Assembly: GCA_015709575.1 (NCBI GenBank)
Contig: CP054190.1
Location: 248,001-312,000 of the forward strand
Direction of reading: 5' to 3'
Length of the DNA: 64,000 nucleotides
Source: Planctomycetia bacterium
GTDB taxonomy: Bacteria; Planctomycetota; Phycisphaerae; UBA1845; Fen-1342
Position numbers and translations under genes: made by a program. The notes below the pieces were generated by a model. That model had not been told where the DNA came from. It ran no database searches and worked only from the letters and a program-made list of their open reading frames with translations. Below are positions 26,151 to 33,679 of the stretch, piece after piece (positions within the stretch are counted from its first letter, which is position 1; each line of letters begins with the position of its first letter).

Positions 26151-27044
26151 TCAGGCGAGTTCTTTGACGTACGCCTCGAGCTTGCGCTTGGCCTCTTTTT
26201 CAATCTGGCGCACGCGCTCGCGGGTCAGCCCGACTTCATCCCCGATTTCCTTGAGCGTCATCTTGCGGCCGCTCGTTCCGCCCAGGCCGTAGCGCAGCTT
26301 CAACACGACCGCCTCGCGCTCGGTGATTTGAGCCAGGATGCGGCTGACGAAATCCGCGTCGGATTCCGTGGCCGCGACCTCGTGGGGCGGAGGCGTCCGG
26401 CGATCCGGCAGGGAATCGGTCACGCTTGGCGCGGATGCGTCGCCGCTGCCCGAGCCGGAGCCCGCACACGCTCGAATCGCCTGCGACACGGCCGCCACCT
26501 TTTTCGGCGACAGCTCCATGTGCCGCGCCAGTTCGCCCGCCGTCGGCGGACGACCCAGCTGCGCCTCCAGCTCGCGCATCGCCAGGCGCATCTGCGCGAT
26601 CTGATCCATCAGGTAGCTGGGAATGTGAATCATCTGGCCGGCGCTCTGCACCGCCCGCCGGATGGCCTGGTCGATCCAGTAGCTGGCGTAGGTGCTGAAG
26701 CGCGAGCCGACCGTCGGATCAAAGCGATCCACCGCGTTCACCAGTCCGACGTTGCCCTCGTTGACGAGGTCTTCCATCGGCAGGCCGCGGTTGCGAAAGT
26801 GCTTGGCCACACTGATGACCAGCCGCAGGTTTGCGCGGATCATGTGGTCGCGCGCCGCCGCCGCCTCGCGCTGCAATTGCTCGTGCTCGCGAACGCTGAT
26901 CTCGCCGAGCGCCAGCCGCGATTCGGATTCGGTCGCGGCACGGATGCGCGTGCCCAGCTCGCGCTCGTCCTCGGCCGTCAGCAGCTCGAAATGCTTGATT
27001 TGCTTGAGGTAGTCGCCCAGCGCCGTTTCGAGCTTGTTGGCCAT
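26151..27044 (-). CDS. RNA polymerase sigma-70 factor, RpoD-like group 2
   Basis: A 297-residue sigma factor lacking region 1.1. Region 1.2 is seen as ALGDYLKQIKHFELLTAEDE; region 2 as NLRLVISVAKHFRNRGLP, EDLVNEGNVGLVNAVDRFDP and FSTYASYWIDQAIRRAV; region 3 around HIPSYLMDQIAQMRLAMREL. A Gly/Ser linker precedes region 4 (ITEREAVVLKLRYGLGG, LKEIGDEVGLTRERVRQIE). The full -10 and -35 recognition helices are intact, so it should read housekeeping-type promoters. Too short for the primary RpoD and longer than ECF factors. The start ATG at 27044 has AAGGA upstream; the longer frame adds unrelated residues. Divergent from a coiled-coil membrane protein gene. Confidence 0.93.
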   Translation of the reverse strand: MANKLETALGDYLKQIKHFELLTAEDERELGTRIRAATESESRLALGEISVREHEQLQREAAAARDHMIRANLRLVISVAKHFRNRGLPMEDLVNEGNVGLVNAVDRFDPTVGSRFSTYASYWIDQAIRRAVQSAGQMIHIPSYLMDQIAQMRLAMRELEAQLGRPPTAGELARHMELSPKKVAAVSQAIRACAGSGSGSGDASAPSVTDSLPDRRTPPPHEVAATESDADFVSRILAQITEREAVVLKLRYGLGGTSGRKMTLKEIGDEVGLTRERVRQIEKEAKRKLEAYVKELA

Positions 27045-27304
27045 TTTCGCCACGTCCTTCCAAGCTGAGCCGTCCCGGCAGGTGCGCAGCGCACCCCCCT
27101 GCACCTGCGTATCGGCGCGCTGCCCGTGGTCGTTCACGACGCATTCCGAACGCCCGGCATCCCCCGCCGCCCGGAGCGCCGGGCGCCCCGATAATCCGAT
27201 CCGCCGAATGGCGACCAGACCGACGCCGCCCACGAATTATATGCCGCGCCATTCGAGCGCCGCGGTACCCCGCGCCAAACTGTCTGCGGCTGCGGTCGAT
27301 CGGC

Positions 27305-27333
27305 GCGCAATTGCGCAATTTGGCGCAATTTGG
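27305..27333. repeat. GCGCAATT direct repeats in a divergent promoter region
   Basis: GCGCAATT occurs at 27305, 27313 and 27323; the first two form the palindrome GCGCAATTGCGC (27305-27316). The cluster lies just upstream of the promoter for the 27433 gene and 260 bases upstream of the sigma gene. It could be an operator. Confidence 0.4.
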
Positions 27334-27353
27334 CATCCGGGTGGAATGCGGAC

Positions 27354-27382
27354 TTGGGCTTGCGGTCGGCCTGCTCTATACT
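27354..27382 (+). promoter_or_regulatory. Putative sigma-70 promoter for the tail-anchored coiled-coil gene
   Basis: TTGGGC (27354-27359), 17 bases, TATACT (27377-27382). Predicted start near 27389, giving a leader of about 44 bases with GGAGG before the ATG. Confidence 0.5.
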
Positions 27383-27432
27383 TTCGACCGACGCCCACGG
27401 ACGGGCGCCGCACCGTTCACGGAGGATCGCAC

Positions 27433-28086
27433 ATGCCTGCCGCCTCGACACTCTGGACCCGACTTGGCTCATTTTTCCGGCCGACGAACGGCAACGGAAT
27501 GCACGCCGGCGATGGGGTCGGCGGCCTGTTGCGGCCGCGCAGCCGCAACGCCGTCGAGCGCGTCGGTGAAATGATGTCGTCGCTGGAGCGTCATTTCGAT
27601 GCGCAGGATCGGCGGGCCGAGCAACTCGCGCTGGCGGTGGAGCGCGTCGGTGCGCTGCTGGAGGGGCTGGCGCGCACGCAGCAGTCGCAGGAAGGCTCGC
27701 TGCGCGCGATTGTGCAGCAGATGGAGGCCTCGGGCCGCGCGACCTCGGAGGCGCTCTCGCGCCTGCCGCAGGCCCTGTCGTCGCAAGGGGAATCGCTGCG
27801 CTCGATCGCCCGCCAGCTTGAGGGGTTGCAGGAATCGGACAGCCAGCTCGTGATCTCGCTGCAGAAATTCGGCAGCGCCGCGGACGCGCTGAACGCCTCC
27901 GGCGCGGCGCAGGTCGCCGCGCTGCAGCGGCTGCATGAAACCGGCGCGCAGCGGCATGCCGAGACCGCGGCGCTGCTGCGGGATCAGCAGCGGCGGACGT
28001 GGCTGGTGGTCGGCGGCGTGGTGTTCTCAGCGCTGGCGGTCGCGCTGGGTGGCGCGGCGGTGATGCTGGCGCTGCGGGCGTGGTAG
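27433..28086 (+). CDS. Coiled-coil protein with C-terminal membrane anchor
   Basis: A 217-residue protein. Residues 35-180 are Ala/Glu/Gln/Leu-rich heptad-like helices (RVGALLEGLARTQQSQEGSL, SLRSIARQLEGLQESDSQLV), and the C-terminus is one hydrophobic helix (WLVVGGVVFSALAVALGGAA, about 188-210) ending LRAW. This is the layout of a tail-anchored scaffold or tether. The ATG at 27433 has GGAGG nine bases upstream and a promoter at 27354-27382; the longer frame into the upstream region was rejected. No known family is recognised. The divergent arrangement with a sigma factor is the only context. Confidence 0.75.
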   Translation: MPAASTLWTRLGSFFRPTNGNGMHAGDGVGGLLRPRSRNAVERVGEMMSSLERHFDAQDRRAEQLALAVERVGALLEGLARTQQSQEGSLRAIVQQMEASGRATSEALSRLPQALSSQGESLRSIARQLEGLQESDSQLVISLQKFGSAADALNASGAAQVAALQRLHETGAQRHAETAALLRDQQRRTWLVVGGVVFSALAVALGGAAVMLALRAW

Positions 28087-28574
28087 TTGAACATCGGACC
28101 GAGCAGACCGCGGCGAAATCGGGCGCGGTGTTGTTGCGACGGTGGAGGGAAGCCCGGCAGGGGCGTCGTTCGCGATGCACGGGGCCGTAGGTTGAGGCCG
28201 AGCGCCGCGAAAGCCCGGCGTCTCCGACGGGCGGACGATGGTGCGCTGGGCCTCGCGATCCTCGGCCCAGCCTACAGGGACTGCTCTGGGCATCGCGATA
28301 CTCGGTCCGGTTCAGAAGAACTCGCAACTGGAATGCGAGGCGCGGTTTGCGGATGTTGAGAGGTGAAAAGGTGCGCCGAGCCAGGCGACGAGCGATGACG
28401 CGCGAGACGACGCGCGCTCCCGCGCGCCGCGCCGCATCCGCCGGCCGGCCGCAGGCGACTGCGCGCGGCGGTCGTGCCGTGCGGCGTCGTGTCGCCCCCC
28501 CCCCGCTGGGCTGGGCGCCGCTGGCAGCGCTGCTGGTCGGTCCGTTGGCCGCGCTGGCGCTGGCGCGGCTGATC
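28087..28574. other. Intergenic region with inverted-repeat element
   Basis: 488 bases between convergent genes. 28187-28275 is an imperfect inverted repeat, GTAGGTTGAGGCCGAG against CTCGGCCCAGCCTAC, with internal GCGAAAGCCCGGCG-type palindromes; it looks like a dispersed repeat. A C-run of ten lies at about 28495-28504. A possible small open frame (28353-28592) is discussed under rejected items. Confidence 0.5.
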
Positions 28575-30626
28575 TCATGGGCTGCCGGGTGACGTCGCAG
28601 TTGAGCCACCGGGTGACGGTGAGATTGAACCGGGTGACGGAGCGCTCGGGCCGCCGCCGGCCTCGGACGGCGGTCCCAGCCAGCCAATCGCCAGCAGCTC
28701 CACCAGCCGCGACACCTGCTCCTGCTCCACCCGCACGCGCATGCGGTCGTCGGTCTCCCAGGTCATTACTTCCAGCGCTGGAACGTCCGCCTGCGCTCCC
28801 AGCGCGCCGCGAAAGGCGCGCTGCACCAGCACATCGAGCCGCAGCGTGATCCATTTGTTTGGCGTCGGCCCGAAGCGCGTCGGGCGCAGCGTGACCTTCG
28901 GCGCCGCCAGCGCCTGCACGACCGCTGAGGCGCTGGTCGAGATGGTCACGCGCCGTCCCTGCACATGCCACGCGAAACCGACCCCCAGTACGGTGATCGT
29001 CTCGATGCGGCCGACGGGCGTTTCGTAGGCGGTGCGCGCCAGCGGCGTCTCGCCCCCTTCGCCGAAGAACAAGCGCTGCATGCCGCGCTCGATGCGCCGC
29101 ACCCAGCCGGCCGGGTCGGGCAGGTCGAGCGTCAGCACGAAGGGCGGAAAGCCCTCGCTGCGGTCCTCACCAACGCCGGCCATCCACACCAGCGTTCCGC
29201 CGGACAGCGGGGCGAACACGTCATCCGCCAGGCGCAGCCCTGATCCGCGCTCGATCAATCGCGCCGCGGCCAGTGGCTCGCCCTCGGGCGTGCCGAACAG
29301 GCGGCCCGCTTCCATCAGAATGCGCTCGAAATCCAGCCAGCGCCGGTCGGCCGGATCGAGCAGGGCCGAGACCGTCAGCGCCGCGCCGCGGGGCGTGCTC
29401 CAGCCGGGGTCGCTGCTCGGCGCCGGGGTGCGCAGCAGGCGCAGCAGCAGTCCGTCGCGCGGCGTCGAGACGGTGAGATCCAGCACCAGCCGATCGGACT
29501 GCACTCCAACGGTTGCAAACAGCGGGCCCAGCTCACGCAGCCCGAGCAGCGCGCAAAGGGCCAGGAAGCTCGATCCATCCGGGCCGGGCTGCACGCGCTC
29601 CGCCAGCGCCACCAGCCGCGCCGCGTCGGCATAGAGGAGTGCGTCGCCGGGATTGCCGGGCGACTTGGGGCGCGACTTGTATCCGGCGGAGGCGTAGAGC
29701 GTCGGCCCGCGGCGGCCGCCGTTGTGGCGCAGCACCGCGTCCGCGCCGGCGCGCGCGTCGGTGCAGGCCACGAACAGCCCCTCGGTCATGGCGTAGCGAA
29801 ACTCGGCGTCGGGACCGGCGGGCGCGAAAAAGCCGATGCCCTCGACGCTGGTCTCCGGCACGAGCAGCGCCACGACGACGCCGCGCAGGATGCTGGCGGC
29901 GGTGGCGCTCTGGCCGGTGTGCAGCACCAGCAGGTTGTCGAAGCGGATGGCGGGGACGCCGTTGACCTCCTCGACGCGGAAGTTGTGCCAGCCGATGCCC
30001 AGCGCGTCGATCTTGCGGAGGTCGTCCTCCATCGCCTCGCTGAAGAGTGCTCCGACCTCGAGCGCGCCGCGCTCGCGCAGGGCGAGCGCCAGGATCCGCC
30101 GCGCCTGCGTCTCGAGACCGGCCCGCCGCAGGACGGCGCTCCACTGCGCGATGGTTTCGCCGGGGTTTGGGATCTCGACGTAGAAGAGCGTGTCGGCGGG
30201 CATCAGTCGCGCCGGCGCGACGAGCGGCATGGCGGCCAGCTCCTCGCGCGCCAACAGCCGCAGCCGCTCGGGCAGCGTGGCGTCGCGCAGCAGCGATTCG
30301 AGCATCGGTCGGGCCGCGTCGGGGCGATTCAGGCGTCGCAGGCAGCGCGCCAGGCGCCAGGCGGCCTCCTGTCGTTGCGGGGCGAGGGCCGCGTCGCTGG
30401 CGATGACGTTGCGGAACCAGGCGGCGGCCTCGGCCGGATCGCGCAGCACGTCGTCGGCGAAGATGCCTTCCGCGAGCGCGACAGCGGGATCGGATTGGCG
30501 CGGCGGGGGTTCGGCGGGTTGGGGGACGAACTGCGCACGGGCCGGGCCCGAACTCAAAGCGAGCACGAAGAGAGGCAGCACGAAGAAGCACAACGCGAAG
30601 GAGCGCGACGTGAAGCGCGGCAGCAT
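28575..30626 (-). CDS. Secreted protein of unknown function (683 residues)
   Basis: The chosen ATG (30626) starts a signal peptide RSFALCFFVLPLFVLALSSG then PARA, cleaved before QFVPQ. The mature part has an N-terminal alpha-helical region (WFRNVIASDAALAPQRQEAA, TPR-like) and a long alpha/beta region containing LMPADTLFYVEIPNPGETIA, AYETPVGRIETITVLGVGFA and WITLRLDVLV. This layout resembles DUF3352-like secreted proteins, but I cannot assign it firmly. The C-terminus is a Pro/Ser/Gly tail. Odd: the signal peptide coding region is part of a 15-bp minisatellite that continues upstream of the ATG in the same frame (FTPPF-type pentapeptides), so the start is less certain than usual. Confidence 0.75.
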   Translation of the reverse strand: MLPRFTSRSFALCFFVLPLFVLALSSGPARAQFVPQPAEPPPRQSDPAVALAEGIFADDVLRDPAEAAAWFRNVIASDAALAPQRQEAAWRLARCLRRLNRPDAARPMLESLLRDATLPERLRLLAREELAAMPLVAPARLMPADTLFYVEIPNPGETIAQWSAVLRRAGLETQARRILALALRERGALEVGALFSEAMEDDLRKIDALGIGWHNFRVEEVNGVPAIRFDNLLVLHTGQSATAASILRGVVVALLVPETSVEGIGFFAPAGPDAEFRYAMTEGLFVACTDARAGADAVLRHNGGRRGPTLYASAGYKSRPKSPGNPGDALLYADAARLVALAERVQPGPDGSSFLALCALLGLRELGPLFATVGVQSDRLVLDLTVSTPRDGLLLRLLRTPAPSSDPGWSTPRGAALTVSALLDPADRRWLDFERILMEAGRLFGTPEGEPLAAARLIERGSGLRLADDVFAPLSGGTLVWMAGVGEDRSEGFPPFVLTLDLPDPAGWVRRIERGMQRLFFGEGGETPLARTAYETPVGRIETITVLGVGFAWHVQGRRVTISTSASAVVQALAAPKVTLRPTRFGPTPNKWITLRLDVLVQRAFRGALGAQADVPALEVMTWETDDRMRVRVEQEQVSRLVELLAIGWLGPPSEAGGGPSAPSPGSISPSPGGSTATSPGSP

Positions 30627-30692
30627 GAAGAACGGCGGTGTGAAGAACGGCGGTGTGAGGAACGGCGGTGTGAAGTGCGGCGCTGTGAAGAT
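30558..30692 (+). repeat. 15-bp minisatellite spanning a start codon and signal peptide
   Basis: GAAG or GAGG recurs exactly every 15 bases at 30567, 30582, 30597, 30612, 30627, 30642, 30657, 30672 and 30687. Units 30627-30687 are close to TGAAGAACGGCGGTG; the left units are diverged. On the minus strand it reads as pentapeptides FTPPF, FMLPR, FTSRS, FVLPL, FVLAL, forming the signal peptide core of the adjacent gene. Confidence 0.85.
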
Positions 30693-30732
30693 GGGCCGTG
30701 CGATTGCATTTCGGCCCCGCAGGGGCCGCGGG

Positions 30733-30779
30733 TTGTAGCCACGGGTGGAGTCGCAGCGCAGCGGCGACGGAACCCGTGG
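30733..30779 (+). repeat. CCACGGGT hairpin repeat, forward copy
   Basis: TTGTAG followed by CCACGGGT (30739-30746), a 25-base GC-rich loop and ACCCGTGG (30772-30779). Confidence 0.65.
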
Positions 30780-30948
30780 AGCCTGGTCATCTATGCGTGC
30801 GGCCCCGAAGGGGCGCTGGAGACGCACGAAGCTGATGAGCTGACGGATGTGCGACGGCTCTTCGCCGGAATCGGCCAACCTGCCAAGGGTTTGCACCACA
30901 CGCGTTTTCCGCTGCCCCTTGCGGGGCAGATGAGGGAGCAACCGCTTT

Positions 30949-31004
30949 CCACGGGTTCCGCTCCGCCCGGCTGTGGCCGGGCTGCGCTGCACCCGTGGCT
31001 ACAA
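30949..31004 (-). repeat. CCACGGGT hairpin repeat, reverse copy
   Basis: CCACGGGT (30949-30956), loop with CCGGCTGTGGCCGG, ACCCGTGG (30991-30998), then CTACAA. It is the reverse complement arrangement of the forward copy. Confidence 0.65.
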
Positions 31005-31162
31005 TCCGTCGCCCCTGCCGGGGCGAGGCCCGGATTGGCGGACGATCGGCGACGCGGAGGGACTCTTCGCCCCGACCGCCAACCTTCGCGCCAGACACGG
31101 CACGACCTCGCACCGTCGCAGGTCCGGTCGGGAGTGCAGCTCTTCACCCGGTTGCGAGGAGA

Positions 31163-31405
31163 CTAGAGAAACTCGACCTGCGTGTGCTGGTCCACCGAGA
31201 TCGTCGTCAGTTCACCGTCGTTCTTCCGCAAACGCACGCGCGTCAGCCAGAGCTTGTCGTCCTTCGAGTGCGCGTACCAGCTGCCGGTTTTCTCCTGCGT
31301 GGCGTCCACGACCTCGCCGACGACCTCCATCCGCCAGTCACCCTCGCGGCGCTGGACCTGCTGGATAATCCGCACCCGTCGACCGGGGGTAAGTTCAGTG
31401 ATCAT
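31163..31405 (-). CDS. Small conserved-looking protein of unknown function (80 residues)
   Basis: An 80-residue soluble protein with alternating strand-like segments: MITELTPGRRVRIIQQVQRR, DWRMEVVGEVVDATQEKTGS, KLWLTRVRLRKNDGELTTIS. The pattern of basic, beta-rich segments suggests a small barrel fold, but no family is recognised. It lacks signal peptide and membrane helix, so it is likely cytoplasmic. The ATG at 31405 has no strong ribosome binding site. It sits 204 bases downstream of the VWA-domain gene on the same strand. Coding is supported by codon pattern and clear start/stop placement after a repeat island. Confidence 0.6.
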   Translation of the reverse strand: MITELTPGRRVRIIQQVQRREGDWRMEVVGEVVDATQEKTGSWYAHSKDDKLWLTRVRLRKNDGELTTISVDQHTQVEFL

Positions 31406-31609
31406 TGCAAGCCACTCCGAAGAAACGCTGCGCTCGCGCGCCGATCATCCAATCCGTTGAACACTGCTCAAGGGCAGCGGTACGAGGCGCTCCAAGAACA
31501 CTGCTCAGCAGCAATGACACACGTCGCGCCAGGAACCACTGCCCAGGTCGCTCAACGGGCAGCGGCACACCGCGCTCCGCGGCACTCGATACTCGACGCG
31601 CCGCACGGC

Positions 31610-33679
31610 TCAGACCATCACGCGGCGATTGTATATGTACCACTCCAGGAACACTATCAACAGCGCCACGCCGATGAACCAGCGCCAGATTTCCGGCGTA
31701 TCCGTCCGAATTCCGCTGCGCTCCACCACCGGCGTTCCGCCCACGCTCAGTCCGCTGCGCGGTCGAATGTCCGACTCCCACTCGTCCTCCAGGTTCACCG
31801 CGAAGCGATCGCGCCCCGCCGCGGCGGGATCAACCGAGTACACGCCGACCCGCTGCGTTCCGCCGAAATGGGCCTCGCCCGCGTCGTTGGCCGTCACCGT
31901 CGTCGTCGCGCCGTCCGGGCTGCGCACGCGCGCCGCGCGCGCCGGCGGCGGCACGGTGATGCGCACCGCGTCACCCGGGCGCAGCACGGTCGCATCGGCG
32001 GTGCCGGCGGCGCTGCCGAGGTATTGCAGCGCGTTGTAGACGAAGATCGGGAAGGTCCGCTCGCGCCACCACGTGCTGGCTTCGACCGCGAAATTCAGCA
32101 CGAGATACTGGCTGCCGCCGCGCGTCCAGCGGGCCAGTACCGGCCCGCCCGGTCCCTCGATCAGCAGCGACGAGTTTTCCGGAAGCTGCAGCTTGCGCCC
32201 GGTGCGCACCAGCACCTGCTCCAGCCGCACGTTCCGCAGGATCGGACTGGTGTCGTCCCACCACGTCAGCGAGTACGGATCGAGCGCGTCCCCCACGACG
32301 ACGCCCTCGACCTGCGGCGCGCCGCCCAGGAACAGGTAGTTTCCGATCGGCAGGCGGGCCGTGGCGTGATCGCAGAAAATCACCACGTCGAAGGTTGATC
32401 GCCCCGCCATTTCGATCTGATCGACCGGCGCAGTTTCATATTCGGAGGGCGTCATGAAGACCCGCTCCGCCAACGGCAGACCGCGCAGCGCGAAGGGAAT
32501 CAGGCTGTTGGACGCGCGCACGCACAGCACCCGCAGGCGGCGCGGCGGCGGAATCAGCGTCGCGGCGCGATCATCGCGGTCGAGCCGGTCGCTGCGCGAA
32601 AGGCGCACCTCCAGCAGCGCGGCGCGATCCAGCACCAGCTCGTAACTCAGGGATACCGCGCTGGCGGAGGCATCCTCCGCATCGGCGGCGGGCGCGGCCG
32701 CCGCAGGGGAGTCATCGGTCGTGCTCGGCGCGGAAAGCGCCGCCGCCGCGCCCAGCGTGATGGACTGCACGGCGCCGCGCGAGGTTTCGAGCACACCGTC
32801 CACGAAGAGCGAGACGTCGGTCGTGACCGGCTCGGCGCCGAAGTTGTGCACCTGTACGAAGACATCGACGCGCTCGGGGCGCTCGTAGTTCCGCTGGGTC
32901 CGCAGGGCGGTGACGCCGATGTTGTCCTGCGTGGCGCCGATGCGGATGAACTCCATGCTGCCGGTGCGTAGCGCGGCGGTGTCGAGGTCGGCGACGGCGC
33001 CGTCGGAGATCAGGATCAGCTTGGATTCGGCCTCGGGGCTGACGGGGTTGTTCATCAGTTCGCCCGCCATGGTGGGAAGCATGTAGGCGGCGGCCAGCTC
33101 CAGCGCCTCGGCGAGATTGGTCCGACCGTCGGTCGGCTCGATGCCGCGCACCAGTTGCGTGAGTTCGTCCACGTTGGTGGTGAAGGGCGCAATGACGCTG
33201 GCGCGGTCGGAGAAGGCGATCACCATGGCGCGGGTCTGAGGCCGGCTGGCGCCGAAGCTGAACCACGACGAGAGGTCGAGCCAGCCGCCGCCGGTGCGGT
33301 TGAGCGTGCGGATCAGGCGGTCGGCCTGCTGTTTTGCCAGGTCCAGGCGGGTGGAGCGGCCGTCCTCGAGCGTGTTCATCGAGGCCGAGCGATCGATCAG
33401 GATCACCAGACTGCGCTCGGAGGCCACGTCGGAGCGGACGATCGGCCGGGCGAGCGCAAAGATCGCGGCGATCAGCACCAGCATTTGCAGAAGCAGCAGC
33501 AGGTTCTTGCGGAGGCGCTGAAAGGGGGCGTTCACCTGCAAATCCTGCACGGCGCGCTTCCAGAGCAGCGTCGAGGAGACCGGCTGTTCGCGGCGGCGCA
33601 GCTTCAGGAAATAGAGCAGCAGCAGCGCTGGCAGCACCGCCGCAGCGATCGAGAGCGCCCAGATGTTCAGGAAGCCCAT
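31610..33679 (-). CDS. BatA-like membrane protein with von Willebrand A domain
   Basis: A 689-residue protein with the BatA N-terminal module (two helices, FLNIWALSIAAAVLPALLLL and LLLLLQMLVLIAAIFALARP, separated by LKLRRREQPVSSTLLWKRA), then a VWA domain with an intact MIDAS (D96-R-S98-A-S100 in LIDRSASMN), a large variable beta-rich domain, and a C-terminal helix (WFIGVALLIVFLEWYIYNRR). Bat proteins work with MoxR-type ATPases in stress tolerance or protein assembly; neither BatB nor MoxR is next to it here. Its start overlaps the end of the antiporter gene by 13 bases, so the two are probably translated from one message. Confidence 0.85.
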   Translation of the reverse strand: MGFLNIWALSIAAAVLPALLLLYFLKLRRREQPVSSTLLWKRAVQDLQVNAPFQRLRKNLLLLLQMLVLIAAIFALARPIVRSDVASERSLVILIDRSASMNTLEDGRSTRLDLAKQQADRLIRTLNRTGGGWLDLSSWFSFGASRPQTRAMVIAFSDRASVIAPFTTNVDELTQLVRGIEPTDGRTNLAEALELAAAYMLPTMAGELMNNPVSPEAESKLILISDGAVADLDTAALRTGSMEFIRIGATQDNIGVTALRTQRNYERPERVDVFVQVHNFGAEPVTTDVSLFVDGVLETSRGAVQSITLGAAAALSAPSTTDDSPAAAAPAADAEDASASAVSLSYELVLDRAALLEVRLSRSDRLDRDDRAATLIPPPRRLRVLCVRASNSLIPFALRGLPLAERVFMTPSEYETAPVDQIEMAGRSTFDVVIFCDHATARLPIGNYLFLGGAPQVEGVVVGDALDPYSLTWWDDTSPILRNVRLEQVLVRTGRKLQLPENSSLLIEGPGGPVLARWTRGGSQYLVLNFAVEASTWWRERTFPIFVYNALQYLGSAAGTADATVLRPGDAVRITVPPPARAARVRSPDGATTTVTANDAGEAHFGGTQRVGVYSVDPAAAGRDRFAVNLEDEWESDIRPRSGLSVGGTPVVERSGIRTDTPEIWRWFIGVALLIVFLEWYIYNRRVMV

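Larger units (their letters stand above)
30627..31162. other. Repeat-rich intergenic island
   Basis: 536 bases with no supported gene beyond the minisatellite. It holds two oppositely oriented CCACGGGT/ACCCGTGG hairpins and several short tetraloop palindromes: GGCCCCGCAGGGGCC (about 30714-30728), GCCCCGAAGGGGC (about 30802-30814), GCCCCTTGCGGGGC (about 30914-30927) and CGCCCCTGCCGGGGCG (about 31010-31025). Confidence 0.7.

Noticed and set aside
28353..28592. Possible small membrane protein (about 80 residues, C-terminal helix)
   Set aside because: Very Arg-rich start, no clear ribosome binding site, and its 3' end overlaps the stop of the convergent gene; a C-run makes the frame unsafe. Not ruled out.
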